Source of the DNA: Phaseolus vulgaris
Taxonomy: Eukaryota; Streptophyta; Magnoliopsida; Fabales; Fabaceae
DNA: 64,000 bases
Direction: 5' to 3'
Assembly: GCF_000499845.2 (NCBI RefSeq)
Contig: NC_023754.2
Location: 20,462,111 to 20,526,110, forward strand
Part shown: positions 52,210 to 63,837 of the stretch, piece by piece
How positions within the stretch are numbered: position 1 is the stretch's first letter
Layout: every line of letters starts with the position of its first letter
Position numbers and translations under genes: made by a program
The notes under the pieces: generated by a model
The model's input: the letters and a program-made list of their open reading frames with translations, nothing else
Database searches by the model: none
What the model was told of the DNA's origin: nothing

Positions 52210-54204
52210 TCATAGGATTTTTCAAAAATCCAATAATCTAAATCCAAATAAATGGGTTGGATTTAAAATTCATATCCATTTTAACTAGATTAAATTTAAA
52301 TAGATTTTTTTAAATCCATTTAAAGTGGATTAAATATAGATTCAATCCATTTTGTTAATTAGATTAAATTCACTTTGTCAATTACATTAAATCCATTTTG
52401 ATATGAACACAAACTAACTTGGCTCGAACTGGGCCTAAGCTGACTCAACCTGAAAGCGGAACAACTCGGTTAGACATCGGCCCAGGCCCGAACGACTCGA
52501 TATCAGCTTGAGCCCGGACGACTCATCATTGGCCCAGGCCAAGACGACTCGACAATGGCCCGGGCCTGGATGATTCGACATCAGCCCAAGCCCGTTCGAC
52601 TCAACATCGGCCTGGGCCCACTCGGCTTAACATCGACCCATGCCCGCTCGACTCGACATTAGCCAGGGCGCAATCGACTTGACATCGATCCGGGCCTGCT
52701 CCACTCCACATCGGCTCGAGCCCGGACGACTCGACATCGGCTCGGGCCCGAACGACTCGACATTGGCTTGGACCCGCTCGGCTTGACATGGACTTGGGCG
52801 ATTCAACATGGGTCCGAGCCCATACAACTCAACATGGGCTCGGGCCTAAACAACTCAACATCGACCAAGACGATTCGAGAATGGCCCGAGCCCGCTCAGC
52901 TTGACATCGACCCGGGCCCGCTCGGCTCGTCATTAGCCAGGGCCCAATCGACTCGACATCGACCCAGGCCCGCTCCACTCGGCATCGGCTAGAGCCTGGA
53001 GACTCGACATCAGCCCGAACTCGGATGACTCGACATCGGTTCAGCCCGGACGACTCGACATCGTTTCGGGCCCGGACGACTCGACTTTGGTCTGGGCCCG
53101 GACGACTCGACTTCAGTCTGGGCCCGGACGACTCGACAATGGCCTAGGCCCGAACGACTCTACATCGGCTCGAGCCCGCTCGACTTGACATCGGCTCGAT
53201 CCCACGAGACTCAAGATTGGCTCGGGTCGAATCAACTTGACATTGGTTCGGGCCCTATGGACTCGACATCGGCCCGGGCCAGGGAGACTCGACATCGGTT
53301 CGGGCTCGTTCGACTCAACATTGGTCAAGGCCCAATCGACTTGACATCGACTTAGGCTCGTTCCACTCGACATCGACCCGGGCCCATTCGGCTTGACATC
53401 GACCCGGGCCTGGTCAACTCGACATTGGTCCGAGCCCAGGAGACTCGACATTGACCTAGGTTATACATCAGCCCGGGCTTGCTAAGCTCGACATTGGCCT
53501 GGGCCCGTTCGGGTCAACATCGGCCCGGGCCCGAGAGACTCGACATTGGTTCGGGCCCGCTCAGCTCGACATTGGCCTGAGCCCAATCGACTCGACATCG
53601 ACCCGGGCCCACTCCACTCGACATCAGCCCGAACTTGGGAGACTTGACATTGGCCCGGGCTTGTTCGGCTCAACATCGGCCCAGGCCCGTTCGACTTGAC
53701 AGCGACCCGGGCTTGCTCAGCTCGACATTGGCCTGACCCGTCCGGCTCGACATCGACGCGGGCCCGGCGAATCGACATCAGCCCAGGTTACTCGGCTCGA
53801 TATCGGCCCGGGCCAGCTCGGCTTGACAATAGCTCGGGCGCGCTCGGCTTGAAATCGACCCGGGCGCGCTCGGCTTGAAATCGACCCGGGCCCGCTCAGC
53901 TCAATATGGGTTCGAGACTGTTCGGTTAGACATCGACCCGGGCCCGCTCGGCTCGACATCGGCTAGATTTTCTTGGCTTAACTTGGATCGGGCCAAGTCA
54001 AAATCTATCCCAAAATGCAATTTGGATAATTCAAAAATGTATCCAATCTATATCTAATCCATATCCAATTAAATGGATTTGATTTAAAATCCAAAAATAT
54101 GAATTTGGATTTGAAATAAATCCATTTAAATGGATTAAAACTAATATGGATATGGATAATTATGAATTGGATTTTGTAGTTTGAATTTTTTGCCCACCCT
54201 TAGA
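52210..54204. mobile_element. Possible hAT-like non-autonomous element carrying a minisatellite
   Basis: AT-rich arms (about 52213-52420 and 54005-54204) repeat AAATCCA/TGGATT motifs in opposite orientation around the GC-rich array. The right border reads TTTTTTGCCCACCCTTA, whose inverse TAAGGGTGGGCAAAAAA is like many plant hAT ends. The left border is poor (TAGGATTTTTCAAAAA) and no 8-bp target duplication is visible, so the element status is tentative. Confidence 0.35.
52425..54000. repeat. GC-rich 26-bp minisatellite, about 57 copies
   Basis: The unit is roughly GACTCGACATCGGCCCGGGC followed by CCGNNC, 26 bp, repeated with many single-base variants from about 52470 to 53968, with degraded edges. 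Each unit is CpG-rich and contains a CCCGGG-like palindrome. Many variants are C-to-T or G-to-A, as expected from methylated CpG decay. Since 26 is not a multiple of 3, every frame cycles through the unit, producing stop-free Pro/Gly/Arg/Ser-rich frames on both strands that are artefacts. Confidence 0.95.
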
Positions 54205-54403
54205 TACAAATATCAGAGTGGAAACAGCATGGGAAATTTTCAAAATTCTTATTTCTAAGATATAAAATTCTATAATTTCAAGTAATCAAATTAATTATGA
54301 AAATGAATTACCATTACGAACTAAAATATTATTATGCAAAACCACTATAAAGTATAATCTAACATCATCAGTTTTCTATCTTTACCAATGTCTTAGGACC
54401 TTA

Positions 54404-54471
54404 CAAGTAAAAAAAGGAAAACACAATATGTGAAAGACAAGTAAAAAAAGGAAAACACAATATGTGAAAGT
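54404..54471. repeat. Perfect or near-perfect 34-bp tandem duplication 3' of EEF2KMT copy A
   Basis: Units 54404-54437 and 54438-54471 both begin CAAGTAAAAAAAGGAAAACA and end TATGTGAAAG. Copy B has only one related sequence at the matching place (about 59427-59450), so the doubling happened in copy A after the gene duplication. Confidence 0.85.
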
Positions 54472-54492
54472 CAAATGATGGTTATTGTGTGT

Positions 54493-57351
54493 TTAGGGTT
54501 TAGGGACCTTACTGCAAGTGATTCGCAATAGTCTTACACTGGCTTGGTTGTATGATTGCATGTAGCAGAGCAGATTCAGTGGCTTCAATGAATCAGTAAG
54601 GTCCACAATATCAAGGTTTGCCTGTTCCCCTAGAGTCAGAAAATAGTTGAAAGTTTCAATGTTCCTTATAACATATGCAATATAAGCTACTGGTGCTTCC
54701 TTTGACATGCTACTACTCCCATCATTATAAATTGCTTTGCATCTACCATTACATATGTCAATAGCATCTTCATGATTTTGTTCACCATTTCCATGTTTAA
54801 TGTTTGGAGAGAGGCTCTTGCAACTTGCATGCTGTCTGCAAAAGCTTGAATTCATCTGATTCAAAAGAATGGCAAGTACTCGAACAAGATGAGGCAGGCA
54901 AACTGGATCATATATCACATCTGCTCCCAAACTGAAATAGTAATATACTGAGGAATGACATTTGAATTATGAACAAATTTAAAGTATAAGAAATTAAGTT
55001 CTTTAATTGAGTAGAAACTTCAGTTGAACTCTCACATAACATCTGGCATGATATCTTGAAGTTGACTTTCTGATGCAGATTCCCATGGCAGATACAAGCA
55101 TTTTACCTGAGTGAGATACATGGATCAGTTCATATTACAGAACCTTGGCAACATACAATACAGTTTATATTCTCTTCTATCTACACATACAATCCATTAC
55201 AAAAAGGTTTTCAAAAGAATGCAGATCATGTACACCCCCAGACAGTTTTGTTTTTAGCTTTTATTGCCATTTATCAACACAGACTACACACTGCAACAAA
55301 AAGGACAAAATAAAACTTCAAAAAAGAAATTTATAGATTAATCTTCTATGAACAAAATCTACAACCACATGTTAGAACCATGCACTAAAAACGTATGAAA
55401 CTCAAGATAAGCACAACAACACTCAGAAAGAAGATAAGTAGAAAGTAAAAATTTAAAAATACTGAAAATTGGTATTTATATATCAGCTTAGCCAATAGCT
55501 CAGTATCACGCAAAACCTGAGAGAAGATGTTGAGAGGATTACATTTTCTATGCATGAAAGAAAAATAAAATGCACGGCCTATGCAAATTCAGACTCACCA
55601 TCTTTGGGTCTTTGCTTCTTTCTGGCACATTAGACTCAACATTCAGGTTGTTCAACTCCAAATTAAGCTTCATGTTAGCTAAAGTTGATAGGTCACCATC
55701 ACTTAATATCACCTGTTTATAGACAATAACAAGCTTCCAGTTGACTATATTCAACTACAAATATCACCTAATGTTACCCATATAATAATTAAAACAAATA
55801 GCACCTTTTTCTCGTTTAAATTTCGGAGTTCTAGCTAAAACATCATACTTCAATAACAAATATGTCATCATTCAAAATGTTCATGGATGAATCATCAAGT
55901 ATAGTTGGTCATACCTTGGAAGCTTTCACATGGGCTAGACACAATCCAACTAAGCCAACTCCTGAACCAATCTATTTCAAATTTTTTAAAAGTGCACAAA
56001 GGTTAGAACAGATGAAAGCTAATCTTAATGCAATAAATGAAATGACAAAAAAATTATAAACTACACAGTAATAGCACAATTGCATCTTAGAGCCTCTCTG
56101 TTAAGTGGAGATAATCACATAATTGTCTCATCATCACATGCAAGGCCGCTCATGACTGGATAAAACCTTATTATTGCTACTGGATTTAACAAACTCAAAC
56201 ATAGAACTGACCTCAAAGCATGATTTATTAAAAAATAATTCTGGATGAGAAAGTATTAACTCGGACAAAAACAGACTTGATGGCCATATTGAGCACCTGC
56301 ATAACCAAACCAATATCATCTTTAAGAATTTAATGCGAATTCCACAAATATACATGTCGCATATGCATACTGAGGGAAGAATTATTATATAAGAAGCTGT
56401 AGATAGATCCAAGAAATGCCCAATTTAATGGTATTGCTGAACTCAACACAAGTTGAACTCTCATGTAGCAAGAGCACTGGTTATTATGAGCATACCCAGT
56501 ATCACCTTCAAGCATGTTTAGAGAACACTGCAGCGAAAACACCAGTACCCTCGAGTGTGGACAACTTAGGAGTTCAGAACAACCTAGCCATTCCAATTTT
56601 ACCAGCCAAAGAAAATCTGAATGAAACAACATCATAAGAATAAACGGAGAAACATAACCACAATCAAGATTTACCATCAGGAAAAAGAAATGAAATTTTT
56701 TTGCAGATTCTTCCATCCCTCTTCCCCAAACTATCATCCTAGCAAAAAAGAAAGAAAATCAAGAAAAAAATCTAACCCACCAGACAAAAAAAGAAGCTTG
56801 GAGAAATTAATTGATAGAATAAAACCTTGAACGATGTCATGTAGTGAGCATAGAGCTCGTACAAATTATCCAACACATAGCCATGTTCTAACTCAACTTG
56901 AGTAATAAGTTTCTTGAGAAAATTCTTCAAGTAAGGAGCATGAAAATCACCCTGCATTTATCATTCTATCCAATCAATCAAGCCCAGAGGCGAAAATTAG
57001 TTTGGTTTAGTTATATTCATTTTGACTTCTTGTTTTTTTCTTTTACAAGTGTTTTTAAAGAAAAGTTCATCTGCCCAAAAAACAAAGTAGAAAATTAAAG
57101 ATTACAGGAGTGGAAAGGCAATGGTCCCAGATGAATTGCTGAACTTGTTCCGTGATTGAGCCTCCACCAAACGCCCTGCAAAACTATCTGTGTCACTGCT
57201 TTTTGAAGTCTTGCTGAAATACAAAGGAGAAGAAGGAGTGAGGGAAGAGAAACCTGGCATGGGAGATAACACAGTGGAAAGGTTCAATGGCCAGGATTGA
57301 AGAAAGCAAATGGCGGGAACAAGACAGGGAAGGATCTAAGTCTTGCTCCAT
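54493..57351 (-). CDS. EEF2KMT: EEF2KMT/FAM86-type protein-lysine methyltransferase, tandem copy A, 403 aa, 10 exons
   Basis: Exons (minus): 57351-57254, 57175-57106, 56951-56826, 56738-56675, 56583-56496, 56296-56212, 55971-55915, 55712-55599, 55106-55036, 54931-54493; the sum is 1212 nt in frame. The N-terminal FAM86-like part has GGGSITEQVQQFIWDHC, HAPYLKNFLKKL and VLDNLYELYAHYM, then LQCSLNMLEGDTG and SIWPSSLFLSE. SAM motif I is FEIGSGVGLVG (about 176-186), followed by VILSDGDL (about 197) and LGADVIYDP (about 259). The family (yeast Efm3, human EEF2KMT/FAM86A) methylates a lysine of elongation factor 2 in the cytosol. The start at 57351 is preferred over an in-frame ATG at 57393: copy B starts at the same MEQ, and the TATA box at 57411-57420 puts transcription start between the two ATGs. 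Exon 2 also has a second acceptor further upstream, but only the one used here gives the family motif. The C-terminus differs from copy B. Confidence 0.9.
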
Positions 57352-57410
57352 CGCCACTTCCACTGCTATGCTCTTCCTCCGACAATCTCCCATTCTATTC
57401 AGAACATGTG

Positions 57411-57420
57411 CTTTTTATAG
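57411..57420 (-). promoter_or_regulatory. TATA box of EEF2KMT copy A
   Basis: The minus strand reads CTATAAAAAG, about 60 bp upstream of the preferred start at 57351. The aligned position in copy B (about 62193-62204) reads ACATGAAAAGTC, so the TATA core is not conserved there. Confidence 0.5.
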
Positions 57421-58410
57421 TGTCCAAAACAAACTCCTAATATTTACTTTATTGTTTTTTATGTTTTTTTATTCAATTTTAGTAAAAGAACAATTTCTTC
57501 CTTTAAAATGCTCTGCTTCCTTATAATGTTTATTTTACTTATATTTTTAATAAAAATACTTCCATTTTCTTAATTTAATTTAAATTTGATATTAATTAAA
57601 TTTTATTAAAAATATAAATAGAAGTTGAATGATTTCTTCTTGTAAAAATTACATTCACCCTCCTTCTATTTTTTCTGGTTTTAAAATTGTTTTATTCTTA
57701 TATCATTGATAAAATAATACTCGTACTAGTCATTTTATATATGCTTACATTTGTATTTTTTTTTACGATATATTCGTATTTTATTAAAAAAATTTAAGAT
57801 TTAAAATTGATTAAATGTGCAAATATATTGTATTATCGATTAATACTTCAAATTCAAATTTTATTTAAGTGTGGAATGTGATTCTCTCAGCTTCATAAAA
57901 TAATAAATAAAAAGACAATTAAAAAGTTAATAGACTCAAAAAAATACAAGTTTGACATTAATATTAAATTCTTAAACATATAAATTAATTTAAGAAAATG
58001 TTAAAGAAATAAATGAGTTAAGGAAATTAAATGAAGATTTTTATCAAAAATAGAACAAATCTAACCTTTTAATTTAAGGAACCTATTTTGTTTACAGATA
58101 TAATTCCAATTGTTTGATTGAACAAGTATAATAATATGACGAGTATTGTATGTTTACAAGATGTAAAACATTATTGTTATTTAATATTTTTGTAGAATAT
58201 TTGTTTGACTATTTAATCTTGTTTTTTCCCACTCATTTTAAAATAGGTTTTTACATTCTAAAAAATTATTTCTGAACGAGTAAGAGATATAATAAAAAAA
58301 ATTGTGAGATGTACATTTTGAGTGGAAACATCAATTATTTTTCTGCATGTTGTACTAATCAAATAGGTCAATAGTTCAACTTGTGGAACTTTTTACAACT
58401 TAGATTTTAG

Positions 58411-58441
<31 letters not shown>

Positions 58442-59430
58442 GATATATTTACAACGATTAAAATACAATTTTATCTCTTTTTATTGTACAATTTTGACGT
58501 CTTTCTGCAATTTTGGAAATTTTTAAAAAAATGTCAATATTTTTATATTCGGTAATTAAGTTAATATATTTATAAATTAATTTAGGAAAACAGTGTATGG
58601 TCTACAATATAAAGGTCATTTAAACTATCATTTAGTAAAAAATAGTAATTGTTAACTTTTATGATAATTAAATATTTTATGAAAAGTAAGAATTATTTTA
58701 AAATCTACATTAATAATAATAATTGCCAACTAGTTAATAGTTGCTAGGCAAGTTGTGAGAATGATTAAAATTCATATTCAATTATCGTATTGTAGCGGAA
58801 ACTTTTAAAGTCAGGAGTTACAATATTTTTAAAGGAAAAGAAATATTATTTTTAACGAGTTAATATTTTTTGTATATTTTTCTCAAACCTTATTTATTAC
58901 ATGTCATCGTTACTGAGAAAAAAAATACAAAATAATGTATAAATTATCGTATGAATCATATTAGGTGTATCACTTAATTCCTTGTGTGCGTGTTGTTTTT
59001 TTATATGACAATTTATCCACCTATTTTTTAACTTCAAAGGTACATTAGAAAATGCTTTAACCACCACTAGAAATCACTTTGGTCTATCAAACTATAGATT
59101 TTCTTAAAGTTTTAGTGAGCTTGGTTTAGTCTCCACTCTCCTTTGTTTGCTTCAATTCTTAAATGATATTTTGGTGTGTTACTGTTTTTGTTGACATAAT
59201 AGATTGAAAGAGGTAGGTTAAGAAAAAAAAATGATAAAAAAATAAAAGACTTGTACTTTGAGATGATTGATAACAAAAATTGGTCAGTGACAGGAATGAT
59301 GTTTAAAATATATATCCAAAAGAGAGATGACAAAGAATATTGAAAATGTTAATACTGGAATAGATTAGGTCCAGAGCATAACCTATGCATAGTTCAAAAT
59401 CATTAGTTATTTCTTCTAAGTAAAAAAGGG
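57421..59430. other. Spacer between the two EEF2KMT copies
   Basis: AT-rich and without any gene. A TA microsatellite is at 58410-58435. The right end holds the 3' flank of copy B. Confidence 0.5.
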
Positions 59431-59462
59431 AAAAGATAACATGTGAAACCCAGATAAAATCG

Positions 59463-62147
59463 CTATTTTATATTATTGCCAGTGATACGCAATAGTCGTA
59501 CATTGGCTTGATTGTATGATTGCATGTAGCAGAGTAGATTTAGAGGCTTCAATGAATCAGTAAGGTCCACAATATCAAGGTTTGCCTGTTCCCCCAAGGA
59601 CATAAAATAGTTGAAAGTTTCAATGTTTCTGATAACATATGAAATATAAGCCACCGGTGCTTCCTTTGGCAGACTATTACTATCATCATAATAACTTGCT
59701 TTGCATTTAATGTTAGATATGTCAATAGCATGATCATGATTGTGTTCACTATTACCATGTTTAATGTTTGGGGAGATGCCCTTACAACTTGCATGCTGTC
59801 TGCAAAAGCCTAAATTCACCCGATTCAAAAGAATTCCAAGTACTCGAACAAGATGTGGTTGATAAACAGGATCATATATCACATCTGCACCCAGACTGAA
59901 ATAATAATATAATGAGAATGACAACTGAATTCCGAATAAAATTGAAAGAACAGTGCAAGAAATTATGTCTCAGAGGTTGTATAGTTGAATCTCACATAAC
60001 ATCTGGCATGATATCTTGAAGTTGACTTACTGATGCAGATTCCCACAGCATATACAAGCATTTTACCTGAGATACATGGATCAATTCATAATACAGAACC
60101 TAATAAGTACAGTTCAGGTTATAGTCTCCTTTATATGCTACACAAGCAAAAACCCATACTTCAAAAAATGAAAAAGTTGTCAAAGGGTGGAGAATCCACT
60201 ATCAGATGAATAATATTTCAAACAAAATTTCAAAGGTTAATCTTCCATCAACAAATCAACTATCACACATTCATGCACTAGAAAGAAACTGTTGAAATGA
60301 ATAAGGGGATGGGGAAATATGTTAGAATAAGCACATCAGCACTCTGCAAGAAGATAAGTAGAAACTCAAGATTTAAAATACTGGAAATTACTATTTATAC
60401 CAGTTTAGAGAAAAGCTCGGTATCTACTATATAATGTGAGGATTGCATTTTCTATACATGAAAGCAAAATCCTATGCACAGTCTATTCAGATTGAGACTG
60501 ACCATGTTTTGGTCATTGTTGCTTTGCTGCATGTCAGCTTCGACATTTAGGTGGTTCAACTCCAAATTAAACTTCATGTTAGCTAAAGTTGATAGGTCAC
60601 CATCACTTAATATTACCTGTTAATAGACAATAATTACAACTCCTTGTTGATTAAATTTAATTATAATAATATCATCTAATATTACACATATAAAAATTAG
60701 TTGGTCATACCTTGGAAGCTTTCACATGTGCTAAACATAATCCAGTTAAGCCAACTCCTGAACCAACCTATTTAACCAAGGTATCATAAGAACAGCTGAA
60801 AGCTAATCTTAATGCAACAAATGAAATGACAAGAATTTATAAACAGAACACAAAAATTTCAAACTTCGTAAGTGGAAAATTATATCGCAGCCTCTCCCAT
60901 AAGTGATGATGATCACAATATTGTTGCATGCAAAGCTATTCATGATTGGACAACATTAACAATTCTAGCAGATTAGAAAAACTCTTAAACATGTAACTAA
61001 CCTCAAAGCATGTTTTATTAGAAAATAATTCTGGACGAGAAAGTACGAACTCAGACAAAAACAGACCTGGTGTCCATATTGAGCAACTGCACAACCAAAC
61101 CAATACCAACTTTAAACTTTAATGCAGGTTCCACAAACATATGCATATTGAGGGAAGAATTACTCGAAGCTATACGTAGATATATCCAACAAATGACCAA
61201 ATTAATGGCATTGCTGAATTCAACAGAAGTTGTATCATCAAAGAGCAAGAGTACTACTGATTACTGATTATCATTTAGAAGAACTTTTGCGTTGACAAAC
61301 AACACATAACAACCTTGAAATGTTGCATTTTATGAGCATAGTTTTTTATGATATGAAATATGAGCATACCCGGTACCACCTTCAAGCATGTTCAGAGAAC
61401 ACTGCAGTGGAAAGACCAGTACCCTAGAGTGCGGACAACTTTGCAGCTCAGAACAACCTAGCCATAACAGTTTACAAGTCAAAGTAAGGTGGATGAAACA
61501 AAAACCTCAGAATAAATGGAGAAACGTCACTAGAATCACTATTTACCATCAGGAAAAAGAAACGAAATTCTTTTGCGGACTCTGGCATCTCCCTTTTCTA
61601 AACGATCATCCTAAAGAAGGAAAAAGAAAATTTCTGAGAAAACCTCTGTACGAGCTAAAAAAGGAAGCTTGGAGAAAATTGTTGATAGAAGAAAACCTTG
61701 CATGATGTCATATAGTGAGCATAGAGTTCGTACAAATTGTCCAAGACATAGCCATGGTCGAACTCAATTTGAGCGATGAGTTTCTTGAGAAAATTCTTCA
61801 AGTAAGGAGCGTGAAAATCACCCTGCATTTAGTATTAAAATCCGATAAATGCAATCATAAGGAAATTTAAAGAAAAAAAAAGAGAGAAAATAAAAATTAC
61901 AGGAGTGGAGAGGCAATGGTCCCAGATGAATTGTTGAACTTGCTCCGTGATTGAGCCTCCACCACACGCCCTACGTACCTAACTCTGTCACTACTTTTCG
62001 CAGTCTTAACCGAAATAGAAAGATGAAGAAGGAGTGAAGGAAGAGAAACCTGGCATGGGAGATAACGCATTCTGAAGGTTCCATGGCTATAATTGCAGAA
62101 AGCAGTCGCTGGCGACAAGGGAGAGAGGGATCCAATTCTTGCTCCAT
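59463..62147 (-). CDS. EEF2KMT: EEF2KMT/FAM86-type protein-lysine methyltransferase, tandem copy B, 401 aa, 10 exons
   Basis: Exons (minus): 62147-62050, 61970-61901, 61821-61696, 61610-61547, 61457-61370, 61086-61002, 60767-60711, 60616-60503, 60066-59996, 59895-59463; the sum is 1206 nt in frame. Exons 1-9 have exactly the same lengths as copy A and all splice phases agree, so this is a tandem duplicate that still reads through without stops. Motifs are as in copy A: GGGSITEQVQQFIWDHC, HAPYLKNFLKKL, then VGSGVGLTG (motif I), VILSDGDL and LGADVIYDP. Notable replacements are SIWTPGLFLSE for SIWPSSLFLSE, GGTG for GDTG, and YMLWESAS for YLPWESAS. The upstream frame closes with a stop shortly before MEQELDPSL, which fixes the start. 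The expected role is the same as for copy A (methylation of a lysine in eEF2); whether both copies are active is unknown. It ends LLRITGNNIK, unlike copy A. Confidence 0.9.
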
Positions 62148-62204
62148 CGCCACGTCCACACTGCATCAACCTCCTTCGCCATTCAAAACATGGACTTTTC
62201 ATGT

Positions 62205-62872
62205 TACTCCAAATTGGGCTCCACAAAATTATGGGCCTCGCACGCTCTTACAAGGGACTCTCACTTTTAAACATTTTTTTTTTAGTTTAATAAGTATATT
62301 ATAATAATCTTCTGTGATTATGACACTTTTTTTTTTCTGTCTCATGTACAACTATATTATACATATTTCATAACTTTTTCTAAAGGTTTCGATACTTCAT
62401 ATTTGTTTGTTGGCTTTCGGGGTTCATATGGCACAATAATGTGCAGTTATAACCGATGTCACGTTACAATGAGCTTGAGAAAGTTATAGAATAAGATCAG
62501 AGTTCTGGCCTACAATTTAAAGGTAAATGCATTGAACTACCACATAAATTTCTTTGTACACTTGCTGCCTATCATTTCAGAGGGTCGTTATCATTATACT
62601 GCCTTATTAAGAAGCATTAACCAAAAACTGAAATTCAAAAACAAAACAAAAAGTATACCAGATGTGATTACCCCAAAAGGCCCTCTTAGATAGTATATAT
62701 AAAATACAAATGAACCATGAAGCCTGAATGTATCAATTACCAATCCTTGAACATTATCACAGACACCATTAATAAGAGTTGGACTGACATTCAGAATTAC
62801 AATCAGCTATTTCTTTCAAGATACCAGCACATAAAGAATCAAATAATGGTAGCAATAAATATAACGGGGTAT
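62205..62872. other. Spacer between EEF2KMT copy B and the GDSL gene
   Basis: Should hold the promoter of copy B at the left and the 3' untranslated region of the GDSL gene at the right. No other gene is seen. Confidence 0.5.
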
Positions 62873-63837
62873 TTAGAACTTGAGCTTAAGTAGGAAGGGC
62901 ATTTTGTCTGAGAAAGGAGGATCGGAGTACTTTCCGGTGAGAATTTGTGATGCTACATATTGATTAGCAGTTTCAGTGTAATGAATCCCATCCCAGCTTA
63001 TGTAATCACTGGAATCATTGCAAGCTTGTGCTGTAATTGTGGTTCCGTTGAAGGTCTTTGTTTCCCCACAGGAAAGTCGACTGTCATAGTTCAGTGGTGG
63101 ACCTCCGAATCCACAACAAGCCATAATAGGTTGTTCAAACCCTGCAAAAGATGAAATCACCAAATTAACTGCTTTTCCTCCCCACAAATTCTGTTATGGA
63201 TAGATCATAGAATAGAATGTAACATTGGTATTATGACTGATACAGGGTCCTTAATGAGCCAATAAATTGAACAGGCTTCTAGCCTTTTCTAACTCCTTTA
63301 AAGTATATTTGCTGAAATCACTGGTTTGATCAATGGGGGAAAATGGTAAATACTAACAAACGAAAGCAACAAATCAACAAAATAAATTTCCTGGAATTGT
63401 TATACAATGTTGCATTGTCAGCACAAGTGACAAATGATGACAAAGCCATCTGAGAAATTTTAGCTACAGATTTTAAATCTAAAAGTTTTAGCCTAACACT
63501 TTTGGAAACCGTAAATATCCAAACTGAAACATGGAAAGTAAATAAAAATAACAAGGAGATGCTAACCGTATCTGGAAAAGTTTGCAATCAGGTTTGATTT
63601 TATAGAGAAGATATCAACGTATGTGACATTTGAATCTGGATATTGGCCCTGCAATTTAGTACAGAGAGCGTGTAGCTGTAGGTTAAAGGTTTTAGCAGCT
63701 TGGTTGTGTGAACTAACACATCCTAGTTCGTCAAGCTTTGATGCATCAGTTCCAAATTTGGCAATGTTCTGAGGCAAGCATCCGAGAGGACCTGTATTGT
63801 GTATCCAGAAATATCTAGCCCCCTGGTCATAGAGATT
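62873..63837 (-). CDS. GDSL esterase/lipase, 3' part only (gene continues past the right edge)
   Basis: Two last exons are visible on the minus strand: 63837-63567 (90 codons plus one base) and 63141-62873, joined in frame by a GT-AG intron. The first reads NLYDQGARYFWIHNTGPLGC, then KLDELGCVSSHNQAAKTFN and YPDSNVTYVDIFSIKSNLIA. The last reads MACCGFGGPPLNYD, then CNDSSDYISWDGIHYTETAN and the C-terminus KMPFLLKLKF. The D-G-x-H of WDGIHYTE is block V of the SGNH/GDSL fold and holds the catalytic Asp and His. The nucleophile Ser (GDSL block I) and the GxND block lie upstream, outside the window. Family members are secreted hydrolases of acyl esters; this one looks like the Arabidopsis At3g05180 / alpha-fucosidase-like / ENOD8-like subgroup. 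The acceptor at 63838 is the last splice site seen; 63838-64000 would be intron. Confidence 0.9.

Noticed and set aside
52601..54057. Long Pro/Gly/Arg/Ser-rich frames on both strands, resembling collagen-like proteins
   Set aside because: They arise from the 26-bp repeat, are present on both strands and have no start context or conserved domain.
57102..57287. 61-codon frame SKTSKSSD... through exon 2 of EEF2KMT copy A
   Set aside because: It uses the wrong frame and an upstream acceptor; the acceptor next to 57175 gives the family motif FIWDHC and matches copy B.
57352..57393. Upstream in-frame ATG (MGDCRRKS) for EEF2KMT copy A
   Set aside because: It is not present in copy B and lies upstream of the transcription start expected from the TATA box; it is kept only as an alternative.
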